DNA of 21,983 nucleotides. It comes from a virus. The translations under genes and the position numbers were made by a program. This document shows, piece by piece, positions 1-6,876 of the stretch. The first letter of the stretch is position 1, and each line of letters opens with the position of its first letter. The DNA is taken from IMG/VR virus record IMGVR_UViG_3300027760_001108, positions 1-21,983 of that record, one strand, 5' to 3'. The notes beneath the pieces were generated by a model. That model was given only the letters and a program-made list of their open reading frames with translations. It did not search any database and had not been told where the DNA came from.

Positions 1-87
1 AGCGCTTTAAGGAAAGAATCTAAAGAAAATATAGAAAAAGTATTACTTGAAACTATTCTTATTTTAGAAGAAAAAAATAAGAAATAA
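1..87 (+). CDS. 3' end of an unidentified plus-strand gene
   Basis: Frame 1 is open from the first base to a TAA at 85-87 and encodes 28 residues rich in Lys, Glu and Leu (it ends LILEEKNKK). The charged, leucine-spaced composition suggests a C-terminal helix. The window cuts off the start, so family and function cannot be named. The stop abuts the stop of the convergent gene at 88 with no spacer, which is typical of compact phage genomes and argues that this is a real gene end rather than a chance open frame. Confidence 0.5.
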   Translation, partial: SALRKESKENIEKVLLETILILEEKNKK

Positions 88-744
88 TTATTTTAATTTC
101 GCGTTAAACAGGTTGTATACCTTAGGATCAAACTTACCGACAATTTGTGTTACATACTGCTTTCTTAAAGCTTCATTAGCCACTTTATACATATTTCTTA
201 ATTCTGTAGCGCTTGTAATATTTTTTTGACCGAGCTTAAATTGTAAAGTTCCCGGAGCATAAATGTAGCCGTGGCCGTTCTTTTCACTAAAAGGAACCAT
301 TTCACTTAAGCTTTTAAATGGTTGAAAGTAAGGCGGGGTTCCGTCTTTTTTTGGTTTAAAAGAAAATCTAGGATCATCTTGCATATCTTTTTCCCCTACT
401 ATGTATATTACCTTTGAAAATTCAGGATCATATTTTTCAAGAATTTCTAAAGGTTTATAAGGCTGCTGAACTTTGACTATTTCTTTTTCCGGTATACCGG
501 CAGCAATCATTATTTGCTTCTTTTCGTCAAAAGTAAACGGATATCTGCTTGGATCCTTTTCTAAACCTTTTTGCGATATATCAGAAGAAGCTATATAAAA
601 ATCAGCTCCAGGAAATTTTTGTTTAGCAATATCATAAAGCTTTTTATGCCCAACGTGAAACGGCTGAAAGCGTCCCGGGAAAATAACAATTAAGTTATTC
701 TTTTGCTTTTGCAAAATTTGATTAACCATTGTATCGAATTTCAT
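88..744 (-). CDS. HxGH-type nucleotidyltransferase, NMN adenylyltransferase-like
   Basis: This 218-residue protein belongs to the HIGH-motif nucleotidyltransferase superfamily, which transfers a nucleotide from an NTP to a phosphorylated acceptor. Residues about 20-34 carry GRFQPFHVGHKKL, the N-terminal Rossmann strand plus HxGH ATP-binding motif. Near residue 178, ITSATELR matches the C-terminal ISSTxxR signature. The GRFQPxHxGH form is typical of NMN adenylyltransferases (NadM/NadR type), so NAD synthesis or salvage is possible, but cytidylyltransferase-like relatives are also annotated in T4-like phages and the acceptor is not evident. A roughly 16-residue helical extension precedes the Rossmann strand. 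The start overlaps the stop of the upstream gene by 4 bases (ATGA), implying coupled translation in the minus-strand operon. The fold is secure; the substrate is not. Confidence 0.85.
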   Translation of the reverse strand: MKFDTMVNQILQKQKNNLIVIFPGRFQPFHVGHKKLYDIAKQKFPGADFYIASSDISQKGLEKDPSRYPFTFDEKKQIMIAAGIPEKEIVKVQQPYKPLEILEKYDPEFSKVIYIVGEKDMQDDPRFSFKPKKDGTPPYFQPFKSLSEMVPFSEKNGHGYIYAPGTLQFKLGQKNITSATELRNMYKVANEALRKQYVTQIVGKFDPKVYNLFNAKLK

Positions 745-1955
745 ATAGGCATATCCGGTGTTAATCTTCCCTGCAAAATATCCTTACTATAAGGAGGAGC
801 TGTTTGATAGTTAAAAGATTTATTAACTCTATCTGCATTATTTAGCTGTCCCCGTATACCATATTCTTCATTTTCACCTCTTTTTGCAAATTTACCAGCT
901 TCTTTTCCTGTTATAAAGCTCCCCGTAATTTTAACAGGGTTAGCCGATATTGTATTATCTCTGACAACTATACCTTCTTGGTTACCGATATTACCAAGTT
1001 TTGAATTAGCAGCTTGCTTAATCTTATCACCCATTTTTAGTGTTGTATGGTAAAATAACGCACCATTAATAGCTTTTTCAATATCCTTTTTATTATCTCC
1101 AATATAGGTATGCATTGGAACGCCACTAGTAATATTTTTAAAATTTTCTAGACTCATAGCACTAATAGACTTACCGGAAGCTAGCTTTATCTTATCTGCG
1201 CGAGGATTGACTGCTTTAGATAGCCATTCTTTTAGAGGCTTTGTTACAATATTTTTAGTATCATAATTGACAGTGAACGGTGAATTGAGTACATCATTAA
1301 AATCGACATTACCCTGTTCAACAGCAAATTCATGCTCCACATCAAAGCCAGACTTCTTAGCAATAGGATTAACTTTAACTATTAAAGACAATAATGCTTT
1401 TTTATCATAAGAAATTTCTCTTGAAGCTCTACTAATACTACCACGTACCGGGCTTTTAACTTCTACAATTTCATTTAAACCATGAATAGCTAAAAAGTTA
1501 TTCGCATACCCGATTACATTTGTTGCGCCTTTAACAAACTCCATATTAAAAAGTATTTTTGGATTGTCCCACATTTTAAGTTTCTTAAGCTCTGGCTCTA
1601 TGCTAGGAATAGCTGTATTAAAAATATTTAATACCGTCTTGCCGGTCTCTATCATACCATGACCCTCAGGGAAACGAGATGTGAGCTTAGAAATTGTTAC
1701 ACCTTCTACATCTTCCGGTCTATTTGAGCCTCTATCCATAGCAAACTCTTTATTACCTTCTGCATTAGTAATTAATTTAATAGAAGCATTTACACCGTCA
1801 ATCTTAACAGAGGAAGGTTTTTTCTTAAGACTATTAACAAGCTTATTAAAAATATTAATTAGATCTTTTCCTGTACGTGCATTAGGAAGATCAAAAGGAT
1901 GTGCCATATGGCCAGCTACCCCGCCTTCTAGTAAAAATTGCTTAAAGGTTATCAT
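741..1955 (-). CDS. Covalent nucleotidyltransferase of the RNA/DNA ligase superfamily with a capsid-targeting-like leader
   Basis: No close family name is recognised, but the motifs of the ligase/capping superfamily appear in order over 404 residues. Motif I is KIDGVNASI (K51 as candidate adenylated lysine), followed by DRGS near 74-77. A motif III-like strand ILFNMEF lies at about 134-140, motif IV is EGIVVRD (327-333), and motif V is around VKITG (341-345). KIDGxNxSI most resembles the RNA ligase 2-like branch. The N-terminus MITFKQFLLE|GG closely resembles the T4 internal protein leader MKTYQEFIAE|A and ends in a gp21-type (L/I)-x-E cleavage site, so packaging in the head is plausible (inference). 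An AAGAG Shine-Dalgarno sits about 7 bases before the ATG. It overlaps both neighbours by 4 bases. The substrate, RNA or DNA, is unknown. Confidence 0.75.
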   Translation of the reverse strand: MITFKQFLLEGGVAGHMAHPFDLPNARTGKDLINIFNKLVNSLKKKPSSVKIDGVNASIKLITNAEGNKEFAMDRGSNRPEDVEGVTISKLTSRFPEGHGMIETGKTVLNIFNTAIPSIEPELKKLKMWDNPKILFNMEFVKGATNVIGYANNFLAIHGLNEIVEVKSPVRGSISRASREISYDKKALLSLIVKVNPIAKKSGFDVEHEFAVEQGNVDFNDVLNSPFTVNYDTKNIVTKPLKEWLSKAVNPRADKIKLASGKSISAMSLENFKNITSGVPMHTYIGDNKKDIEKAINGALFYHTTLKMGDKIKQAANSKLGNIGNQEGIVVRDNTISANPVKITGSFITGKEAGKFAKRGENEEYGIRGQLNNADRVNKSFNYQTAPPYSKDILQGRLTPDMPI

Positions 1956-3256
1956 TTGACTCTTATTTTTAATCCCTTTTGTGTTAACTCAGATATATAG
2001 ACATATTTCTGTAAATCATTTTTTACAATATAAAAATAGCCTTGAGGGTGAACGATAAATAGCCCGGTTAAATTAGCTGGAAATAAGGATAAAATAGCTT
2101 GTTCATCGAATCGTAACTGTTCAATAGCATTAAAAGTATTGCCCATTTTTAAGCTTTTAATCGCTTTATAAAAATCTTCTATCGTTTTACAATTCTCTCC
2201 ACCGGTGGCTACGCATTTTTTTCTTGTTAATGAGCGATCAATATTTTCAGCTTCTTTATCCAGCATACTAACATATTTTTCATCTTCTGCAGGTAAATAA
2301 TATTTCTTTAAAACAGTCTGTAGCTCAGATAAGCTAGGGCTAGCAGTATTCGGTTCTTCTGTTTTAAGTGATTGGTTAGCTAATGTTTCGAGAGTTAATA
2401 ATAATTTAGGTATATTAACAATAAGATATTTCGCCCTTTCCGGATTCTTTCTATACATATTAGGGTTAATCTCTTTATTAATGTCAAATAAATTGCTAGG
2501 AAACTCTTGAATAGTTTTATCTTCACCCATAGAAACATCAAAAATTGCATTTATATACCCCGCTAACGACCATTGTGTTTTTCTTTGATAGTCTGCTAAC
2601 TGACTTTGATATTCTTTTGATTTAATAAGCTGGCCTCTCTTCCCTGTAAGCTGGGTTGGTTCTGCTAAACCGGAAAAAATAGCATTTACGATTGTACTGT
2701 CAAGTTGTTTTTTAGCGCTTTCATCCATAGCCAGGTATTCATTTTCCATATCTTTAAAAATTCTTGTTATGCCCGCTATAATTTGATTAGCTGTTTTTGC
2801 ACCTTCTTTTCCAATTCTTACACTTCCCAGAAACCTTCCGTCTCTTACAGTAAACTCTTTAACTTCAAACGTAGATCGGTCTACTACAACGTCAAACGAC
2901 GATTCTTGACCCTGGATATATTTTTCTAATTTAGTTATATCTGTTTCACCAGTAATTAAGCTCGCAACGCTCTTTTCACCTCTTCCCTCACCTTTTTTTG
3001 TAACTTTATCAAATAAAGATTGCTGTGCAGGCGTCCAGTTATTTCTAGAACTAGCACTTTGATTAAATTGAACTGGCTGTTGTGGTTGTGCTTGTTGCGG
3101 TTCTTGTGTAGGTTGCTGCTGCGTAGGCGCTTCTGCTACTTCTGGTTGTTCAATTAAAAATATCTTCTGCCTTGGTAGTTCAGGGACTAGCTTAGCAAAC
3201 GATTCATTAATGTATATCTCATCAAGAGATTTGTATGGCTTTTTAAGCTTACGCAT
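1952..3256 (-). CDS. Candidate PD-(D/E)XK nuclease-fold protein with leader and Pro/Gln-rich linker
   Basis: This protein of about 434 residues is not in a family I can name. From the ATG at 3256 it has a basic leader ending IYINE|S (cleavage would follow E18), then FLIE|Q, then a Pro/Gln-rich linker (about 45-65). A region follows that fits a restriction-endonuclease-like core: GRGEKSVASL (E94), FDVVVD (D122) and FEVKEF (E131, K133), the GxGE...D...ExK arrangement of many PD-(D/E)XK proteins. The remaining roughly 300 residues are unassigned and contain Cys-x8-Cys (KKCVATGGENCK). A GTG at 3286 would add 10 residues and overlap the upstream gene by 29 bases; I prefer the ATG at 3256, which lies one base after the upstream stop. 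Nuclease function is an inference from motif pattern; a structural role is the alternative. Confidence 0.7.
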   Translation of the reverse strand: MRKLKKPYKSLDEIYINESFAKLVPELPRQKIFLIEQPEVAEAPTQQQPTQEPQQAQPQQPVQFNQSASSRNNWTPAQQSLFDKVTKKGEGRGEKSVASLITGETDITKLEKYIQGQESSFDVVVDRSTFEVKEFTVRDGRFLGSVRIGKEGAKTANQIIAGITRIFKDMENEYLAMDESAKKQLDSTIVNAIFSGLAEPTQLTGKRGQLIKSKEYQSQLADYQRKTQWSLAGYINAIFDVSMGEDKTIQEFPSNLFDINKEINPNMYRKNPERAKYLIVNIPKLLLTLETLANQSLKTEEPNTASPSLSELQTVLKKYYLPAEDEKYVSMLDKEAENIDRSLTRKKCVATGGENCKTIEDFYKAIKSLKMGNTFNAIEQLRFDEQAILSLFPANLTGLFIVHPQGYFYIVKNDLQKYVYISELTQKGLKIRVK

Positions 3257-3257
3257 A

Positions 3258-3713
3258 TCATTTTGTTTTAAGATTGGGATCGTCACTGTAACGCTTCATT
3301 ATATTAAGAATCTCCTTGTACTTTGCCATAAAATTATTTTCATTTATAGATTGCTCAAACTGTCTAAAATGAGGGTTAGTTAATTTGTTAGGATTGTCTT
3401 CATAATTTTCATTTTGTGCTATAGCTTGCTGTAAGGCTTCTCTAACATCCGTAGCTGTTTCTCTGTTAATAGGCTTGGTAAAAAGGGTATCTATAGAACC
3501 GGGAGGTATGTTCATAACCAAAGCTTTTGCAAGCATACGAACTATATCAACATAACCTTCAGGTGGTAGAGCATCCGGCTCTTCTTTTGCTTGCGGCTGT
3601 GGTGTTACTGGATCAGGAATAGCAGTTTGAGCTTGAGGCATTGCTGCATCTTGAGGTTGATCTTGTTCATTAAAGAGATTCATATACTTAGATATTTTGT
3701 CGTTAAAGCTCAT
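3258..3713 (-). CDS. Hypothetical phage protein with helical leader and Pro/Gln-rich linker
   Basis: This 151-residue protein is not recognised. It begins with an amphipathic segment MSFNDKISKYMNLFNE, followed by a Pro/Ala/Gln-rich low-complexity stretch (about 18-50) and a folded, mostly helical C-terminal half containing PPEGYVDIVRMLAKALVMNIPPGS. The layout (short helix, acidic end, flexible linker, domain) matches the downstream gene and others in this block, although FNE|Q does not fit the strict (L/I)-x-E protease consensus. A candidate late promoter box, AATAAATA, lies 5 bases before the ATG, so this is probably the first gene of the late operon 88-3713. A head-internal or structural role is inferred from context only. 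Confidence 0.75.
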   Translation of the reverse strand: MSFNDKISKYMNLFNEQDQPQDAAMPQAQTAIPDPVTPQPQAKEEPDALPPEGYVDIVRMLAKALVMNIPPGSIDTLFTKPINRETATDVREALQQAIAQNENYEDNPNKLTNPHFRQFEQSINENNFMAKYKEILNIMKRYSDDPNLKTK

Positions 3714-3718
3714 ATAGT

Positions 3719-3726
3719 TATTTATT
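3719..3726 (-). promoter_or_regulatory. Candidate T4-type late promoter box AATAAATA
   Basis: On the minus strand AATAAATA ends 5 bases before the ATG at 3713. It differs by one base from the T4 late consensus TATAAATA and fits the looser NATAAATA form of marine T4-like phages. The window encodes its own gp55 late sigma factor. The placement would start transcription at or inside the start codon, implying a leaderless or nearly leaderless message. AT-rich DNA makes chance matches likely, so this is moderate evidence. Confidence 0.4.
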
Positions 3727-3729
3727 GTT

Positions 3730-4293
3730 TTAAACTATGAGAAGTTGTTTAGTCTTAAGCTGATTAAAGTATTCTTTATTAAGAAATACTAAATCGTTCT
3801 TCTTTGTAAACGCCTTTACATATGCAAATGTATAGTTTTCTATATTAACGCTATCTACATAATTTCTTATAGAATTTATAACTTCTACACCTCTACCATC
3901 ATGCTTAGATAGCAAATGTGTAAGAAAATCAAAAGATATATTAGATGCATATATTTTAATAGGTAAGAGCTTTTTTATTTTCTGAAGTACAGTGGTTAAT
4001 ACTTTTAAAACATCTTCTTCTTTAAAGTATTTTAAAATATGAAACTGATCTATTTGTGTATTATTAAAATATATAACTGTTTTTTCAATAGTATTAGCAT
4101 TTAATAGTTCCTCACATAATGTATGAATAATGTGATGATAAAAAAACTTCTTTGCATTTGTACTGATTCTGTCTTTTAATAGACCAAATCTATGAAGGTC
4201 GTTAATTATGTTAACTTCTATTTTTCTAGAGAAAATATAATTAAAGTTAAGAAGTCTTAAGTTATATTGGCTAAATTCTATTTTCTTTATCAC
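3730..4293 (-). CDS. Hypothetical phage protein
   Basis: This 187-residue protein, rich in Ile, Asn, Lys and Phe, shows no catalytic motif, signal peptide or membrane segment I can identify. Predicted secondary structure by eye is mixed alpha/beta (for example TVIYFNNT, KIYASNISFDFL, TFAYVKAF), so a globular soluble protein is likely. The only available start is a GTG at 4291-4293, with AAGG almost touching it, so the exact start is uncertain. It lies 16 bases upstream of the late-type operon at 3713 and on the same strand, after the GIY-YIG gene. Function unknown. Confidence 0.65.
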   Translation of the reverse strand: MIKKIEFSQYNLRLLNFNYIFSRKIEVNIINDLHRFGLLKDRISTNAKKFFYHHIIHTLCEELLNANTIEKTVIYFNNTQIDQFHILKYFKEEDVLKVLTTVLQKIKKLLPIKIYASNISFDFLTHLLSKHDGRGVEVINSIRNYVDSVNIENYTFAYVKAFTKKNDLVFLNKEYFNQLKTKQLLIV

Positions 4294-4318
4294 ACCTTAT
4301 TATGAATGAAATAACAAG

Positions 4319-4732
4319 CTATTCAAGAAACTTTTTTGGAGGGCGTCCGATTCGGACATTAATAATACCGTTATAATAGTCGTCCCGCAGTAAAACGTTC
4401 TTAGCAATTTGTTCAGAAATTTCAAAATAAGCCAGCTCCCATTTTGAACCACACGTCTTTATTATTTTAAATATAAACTTTTCTTTTCCAAATTTCTTAA
4501 TATCTTCATTTAGTTCATTAGAAGAGCTGGTATACTCTTTCCAATCTGACTCCTTAATTTCTATTCTTTTATTCTTTCGGCCTTTAAGAGGTTTTCTTTT
4601 TAATTTTGATTTACACTGTTTTTTACCAATATATTTTTTACTATTTGCTGTATTAGTAATCTCGTATATAAAACCAAACGTGTCATTATTAATGGTGACG
4701 TTTTCGGCTAAAAGCCAGTGACCTAAATCCAT
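4319..4732 (-). CDS. GIY-YIG family endonuclease
   Basis: The 137-residue protein carries a GIY-YIG nuclease core: GFIYEITN (about 20-27) and KKYIGKKQ (about 32-39) form the two-strand signature, in which the first motif is a FIY variant. Further conserved-looking elements are DWKEYTSSSNEL, KFGKEKFIFKII, and E103 in the helix LAYFEISEQIA, a plausible metal-binding glutamate. It ends with DYYNGIINVRIG. It is a single-domain protein about the size of T4 endonuclease II (DenA, 136 aa), but resembles the free-standing phage GIY-YIG proteins more than DenA itself. It could be a homing-type endonuclease or a host/competitor DNA nuclease. It sits between two hypothetical genes on the same strand with short spacers. 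Confidence 0.8.
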   Translation of the reverse strand: MDLGHWLLAENVTINNDTFGFIYEITNTANSKKYIGKKQCKSKLKRKPLKGRKNKRIEIKESDWKEYTSSSNELNEDIKKFGKEKFIFKIIKTCGSKWELAYFEISEQIAKNVLLRDDYYNGIINVRIGRPPKKFLE

Positions 4733-4739
4733 AAAGTAA

Positions 4740-5000
4740 TTAAGATGACTTTAACATTAATCCAGGAAGCGGACGTCTCTGTATAAAAGGCTTTTTATCT
4801 TTTTTCTTTCTTCCTAAAACCTTAGGAATTCTCGAATCCCCGGGAGCGTATGCATTATCATTTTGAGAAGGAAATTGGTTACCAGCATTACCTATTGACT
4901 GAGAGGTACCCGATCCAAATACACTACTCGCTCCTCCCGACATCATATCTTCATTTAAAGCCTTGAGAAACGCTTCTTCGAATATACTAATTGATTTCAT
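4740..5000 (-). CDS. Small hypothetical protein with head-targeting-like leader
   Basis: This 86-residue protein begins MKSISIFEEAFLKALNE|DMMSGG, an amphipathic helix ending in L-N-E, consistent with the (L/I)-x-E gp21 processing site. The middle is Gly/Ser/Asn-rich and low complexity, and the C-terminus is basic (GRKKKDKKPFIQRRPLPG), which could bind DNA. Small size, acidic leader and basic tail resemble T4 internal head proteins or a small scaffold component, but no homolog is recognised, so this is inference. It is divergent from uvsY with only 26 bases between starts. The minus-strand 10-mer TTAAATAATA upstream (5013-5022) recurs upstream of the adhesin gene at 18346. Confidence 0.65.
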   Translation of the reverse strand: MKSISIFEEAFLKALNEDMMSGGASSVFGSGTSQSIGNAGNQFPSQNDNAYAPGDSRIPKVLGRKKKDKKPFIQRRPLPGLMLKSS

Positions 5001-5026
5001 ATAACTATATACTATTATTTAAGTTA

Positions 5027-5419
5027 ATGCTGCTAGAAGATTACATAAAAGAGCTAGAAAACGACTTAAAAATCGATGAGCTTACTTTAAAAGAATACCA
5101 GCTTAAGCTGCCTGGTATTAAGCATAAATGGGCAGGCAGGTATATTCGTCATAAGTTAGAACTTAACGATTTAAAGAAGAAAAGAGAAAGAATTAAAAAA
5201 GCGGTAGTTGATCAAGTACAAGAACAAAGCCCCGTAAAATTAGCTTTACCGGTTATAGAAAGAACTGCAGAAAAGCATAGTGAAATTGTAGAGATTGATA
5301 GTCAAATGAAGCAGGTCGAGCTTACGGTAGAGCTTTTAGAAAAAGCAGAAAAAACTCTTAGCTCTGCCTCATACGATATAAAAAATCTCATCGAGATTAT
5401 TAAACTAGAAACCACATGA
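5027..5419 (+). CDS. uvsY: UvsY-like recombination mediator
   Basis: UvsY loads the UvsX recombinase onto gp32-coated single-stranded DNA. The protein from the ATG at 5027 is 130 residues (T4 UvsY is 137) and starts MLLEDYIKELENDLKIDE, similar to T4's MRLEDLQEELKKD. It is almost entirely helical, with a basic central part (KHKWAGRYIRHKLELNDLKKKRERIKK) at the place of the T4 DNA-binding helix. A TTG at 4991 would add 12 residues but breaks this alignment and overlaps the divergent gene, so the ATG is preferred. The stop overlaps the uvsW start by 4 bases (ATGA). Neighbouring uvsW supports the call, as T4-like phages keep uvsY and uvsW together. Confidence 0.85.
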   Translation: MLLEDYIKELENDLKIDELTLKEYQLKLPGIKHKWAGRYIRHKLELNDLKKKRERIKKAVVDQVQEQSPVKLALPVIERTAEKHSEIVEIDSQMKQVELTVELLEKAEKTLSSASYDIKNLIEIIKLETT

Positions 5420-6876
5420 TTCAATTTTCTTATGACCCTAAAAAGGGTACAGGTCTCCTATCTGGAGATCTATTCGAGGATATTAGAGAAGCTTTTTCTG
5501 TTAAAAACGAAGCAGCATTTTTTGTACGCAAGAGATACGGGAGATTTCTACCCCAACGTCTTTATTCTATTACACCTACCGGTAGATTTGAGCCTGGCTT
5601 ATATTTTGAGATAAGAAAATATCTTACCACAAAACAATATGTAGGCGATGTCAAGACTGATGATTTGTTGTATGATGTTATTAAGCCTTCTAAAAAATGG
5701 GAAAAAAATACTCAGTATAATACAGAAGTTGTACCTCTTGCTCTCCCTCTAAGAGATTATCAAGAGGAGATAGTTAAAAAAGCATTAAGCATTGGTAGGG
5801 GTACTATAGTACTTGCAACGGCAGGTGGAAAGACACTTACTGCAGCTTCTCTACTTACAAAACTGTTCTTATTACACGGTTCTTCTTTTAAATGCTTATA
5901 TATCGTTCCTGATTTAGGATTGGTAGAACAAACAACAGGCGACTTCAAGAGCTATAATGTTCCTTTTTCTGTCTCAAAATGGACAGGTAATAATCCTCTA
6001 GATGATAACCCGGGGAACGTTATTGTTGCAAATTTAGGAATACTTCAAAGTAAAAATACAGACTTATCGTGGATAGCAAATATTGACGCATTAGTAGTTG
6101 ACGAAGTACATAAAATAAGAAAAGGTAACGAGGTTAATAAAATCATTAAGCTTATTAAGACACCTATTCGCTTTGGATTTACGGGAACTATGCCTGAGAG
6201 TTTCATGGATCAATGGAATATTATAGGTAAGATAGGTCCTATTATTTACGAGAAGCATAGTCATGAATTGCGATTAGAAAACTATGTTAGTAATGTACAG
6301 GTTCAAATTTTAAAGCTTAGATACAGTGAAGATCCTTTTAAAGATACGACTGTATCGTCAGCTAATCTTTATAGAGAAGAGCAGAGATTTTTAATGCGTA
6401 GTCGATTTAGAAACAATGTTATTGGTAAGCTTTCTTGCAAGCTTACTAACAATACTCTTATTTTGGTAGACTACATTGAGCACGGTGAAACACTTTATAA
6501 AACAATTAAACAATTATGTCCTAACAAACAAATTTATTTTATTAGAGGAGAAGTAGAAGTAACTGAAAGAGAGAAGATTAGAGCGCTTATAGAAAATAGG
6601 ACAGATGTAGTAGTTGTTGCGATATCCAAAATATTTTCAACCGGAATCAATATCAAAAATTTACACTTTATTGTTTTTGCATGCGGCGGAAAAGCAAAAA
6701 TTAAAATTGTGCAATCAATAGGTAGAGGCCTTCGCTTGCATAAGGATAAAGATAAGCTTATAATATTCGACATCGCAGATGAATTTAAATATAGCACCGC
6801 GCATATGGAAAAGCGAATAAACCTTTATGAAAAAGAAAAAATACAGTACAGCATTAAAGAAATCCAAGAAGCCTAA
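5416..6876 (+). CDS. uvsW: UvsW-like RNA-DNA and DNA helicase (SF2)
   Basis: UvsW is an ATP-dependent SF2 helicase that unwinds R-loops and branched recombination intermediates and helps shift T4 from origin- to recombination-dependent replication. The 486 residues (T4: about 500) show an N-terminal substrate-recognition domain (1-100), the Q-like motif LRDYQEE (112-118), Walker A ATAGGKT (134-140), DEVH box (229-232), motif III FTGTMP (255-260), and motif VI QSIGRGLR (433-440). All helicase motifs are intact. It starts inside the end of uvsY (ATGA) and its 3' end overlaps gene 55 by 50 bases in another frame, so the three genes are probably co-translated. Confidence 0.96.
   Translation: MIQFSYDPKKGTGLLSGDLFEDIREAFSVKNEAAFFVRKRYGRFLPQRLYSITPTGRFEPGLYFEIRKYLTTKQYVGDVKTDDLLYDVIKPSKKWEKNTQYNTEVVPLALPLRDYQEEIVKKALSIGRGTIVLATAGGKTLTAASLLTKLFLLHGSSFKCLYIVPDLGLVEQTTGDFKSYNVPFSVSKWTGNNPLDDNPGNVIVANLGILQSKNTDLSWIANIDALVVDEVHKIRKGNEVNKIIKLIKTPIRFGFTGTMPESFMDQWNIIGKIGPIIYEKHSHELRLENYVSNVQVQILKLRYSEDPFKDTTVSSANLYREEQRFLMRSRFRNNVIGKLSCKLTNNTLILVDYIEHGETLYKTIKQLCPNKQIYFIRGEVEVTEREKIRALIENRTDVVVVAISKIFSTGINIKNLHFIVFACGGKAKIKIVQSIGRGLRLHKDKDKLIIFDIADEFKYSTAHMEKRINLYEKEKIQYSIKEIQEA

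Noticed and set aside
82-93. Palindrome AAATAATTATTT at the junction of the first two genes as a terminator
   Set aside because: It is AT-only, has no loop or G-C stem, and is coding on both sides; too weak to call.
1681-1959. Plus-strand open frame of 92 codons
   Set aside because: It lies fully inside the ligase-like gene on the other strand and has no motif or start signal; it is a shadow of the real gene.
4991-5419. TTG start at 4991 for uvsY
   Set aside because: It overlaps the divergent gene and adds residues absent from T4 UvsY; the ATG at 5027 aligns.
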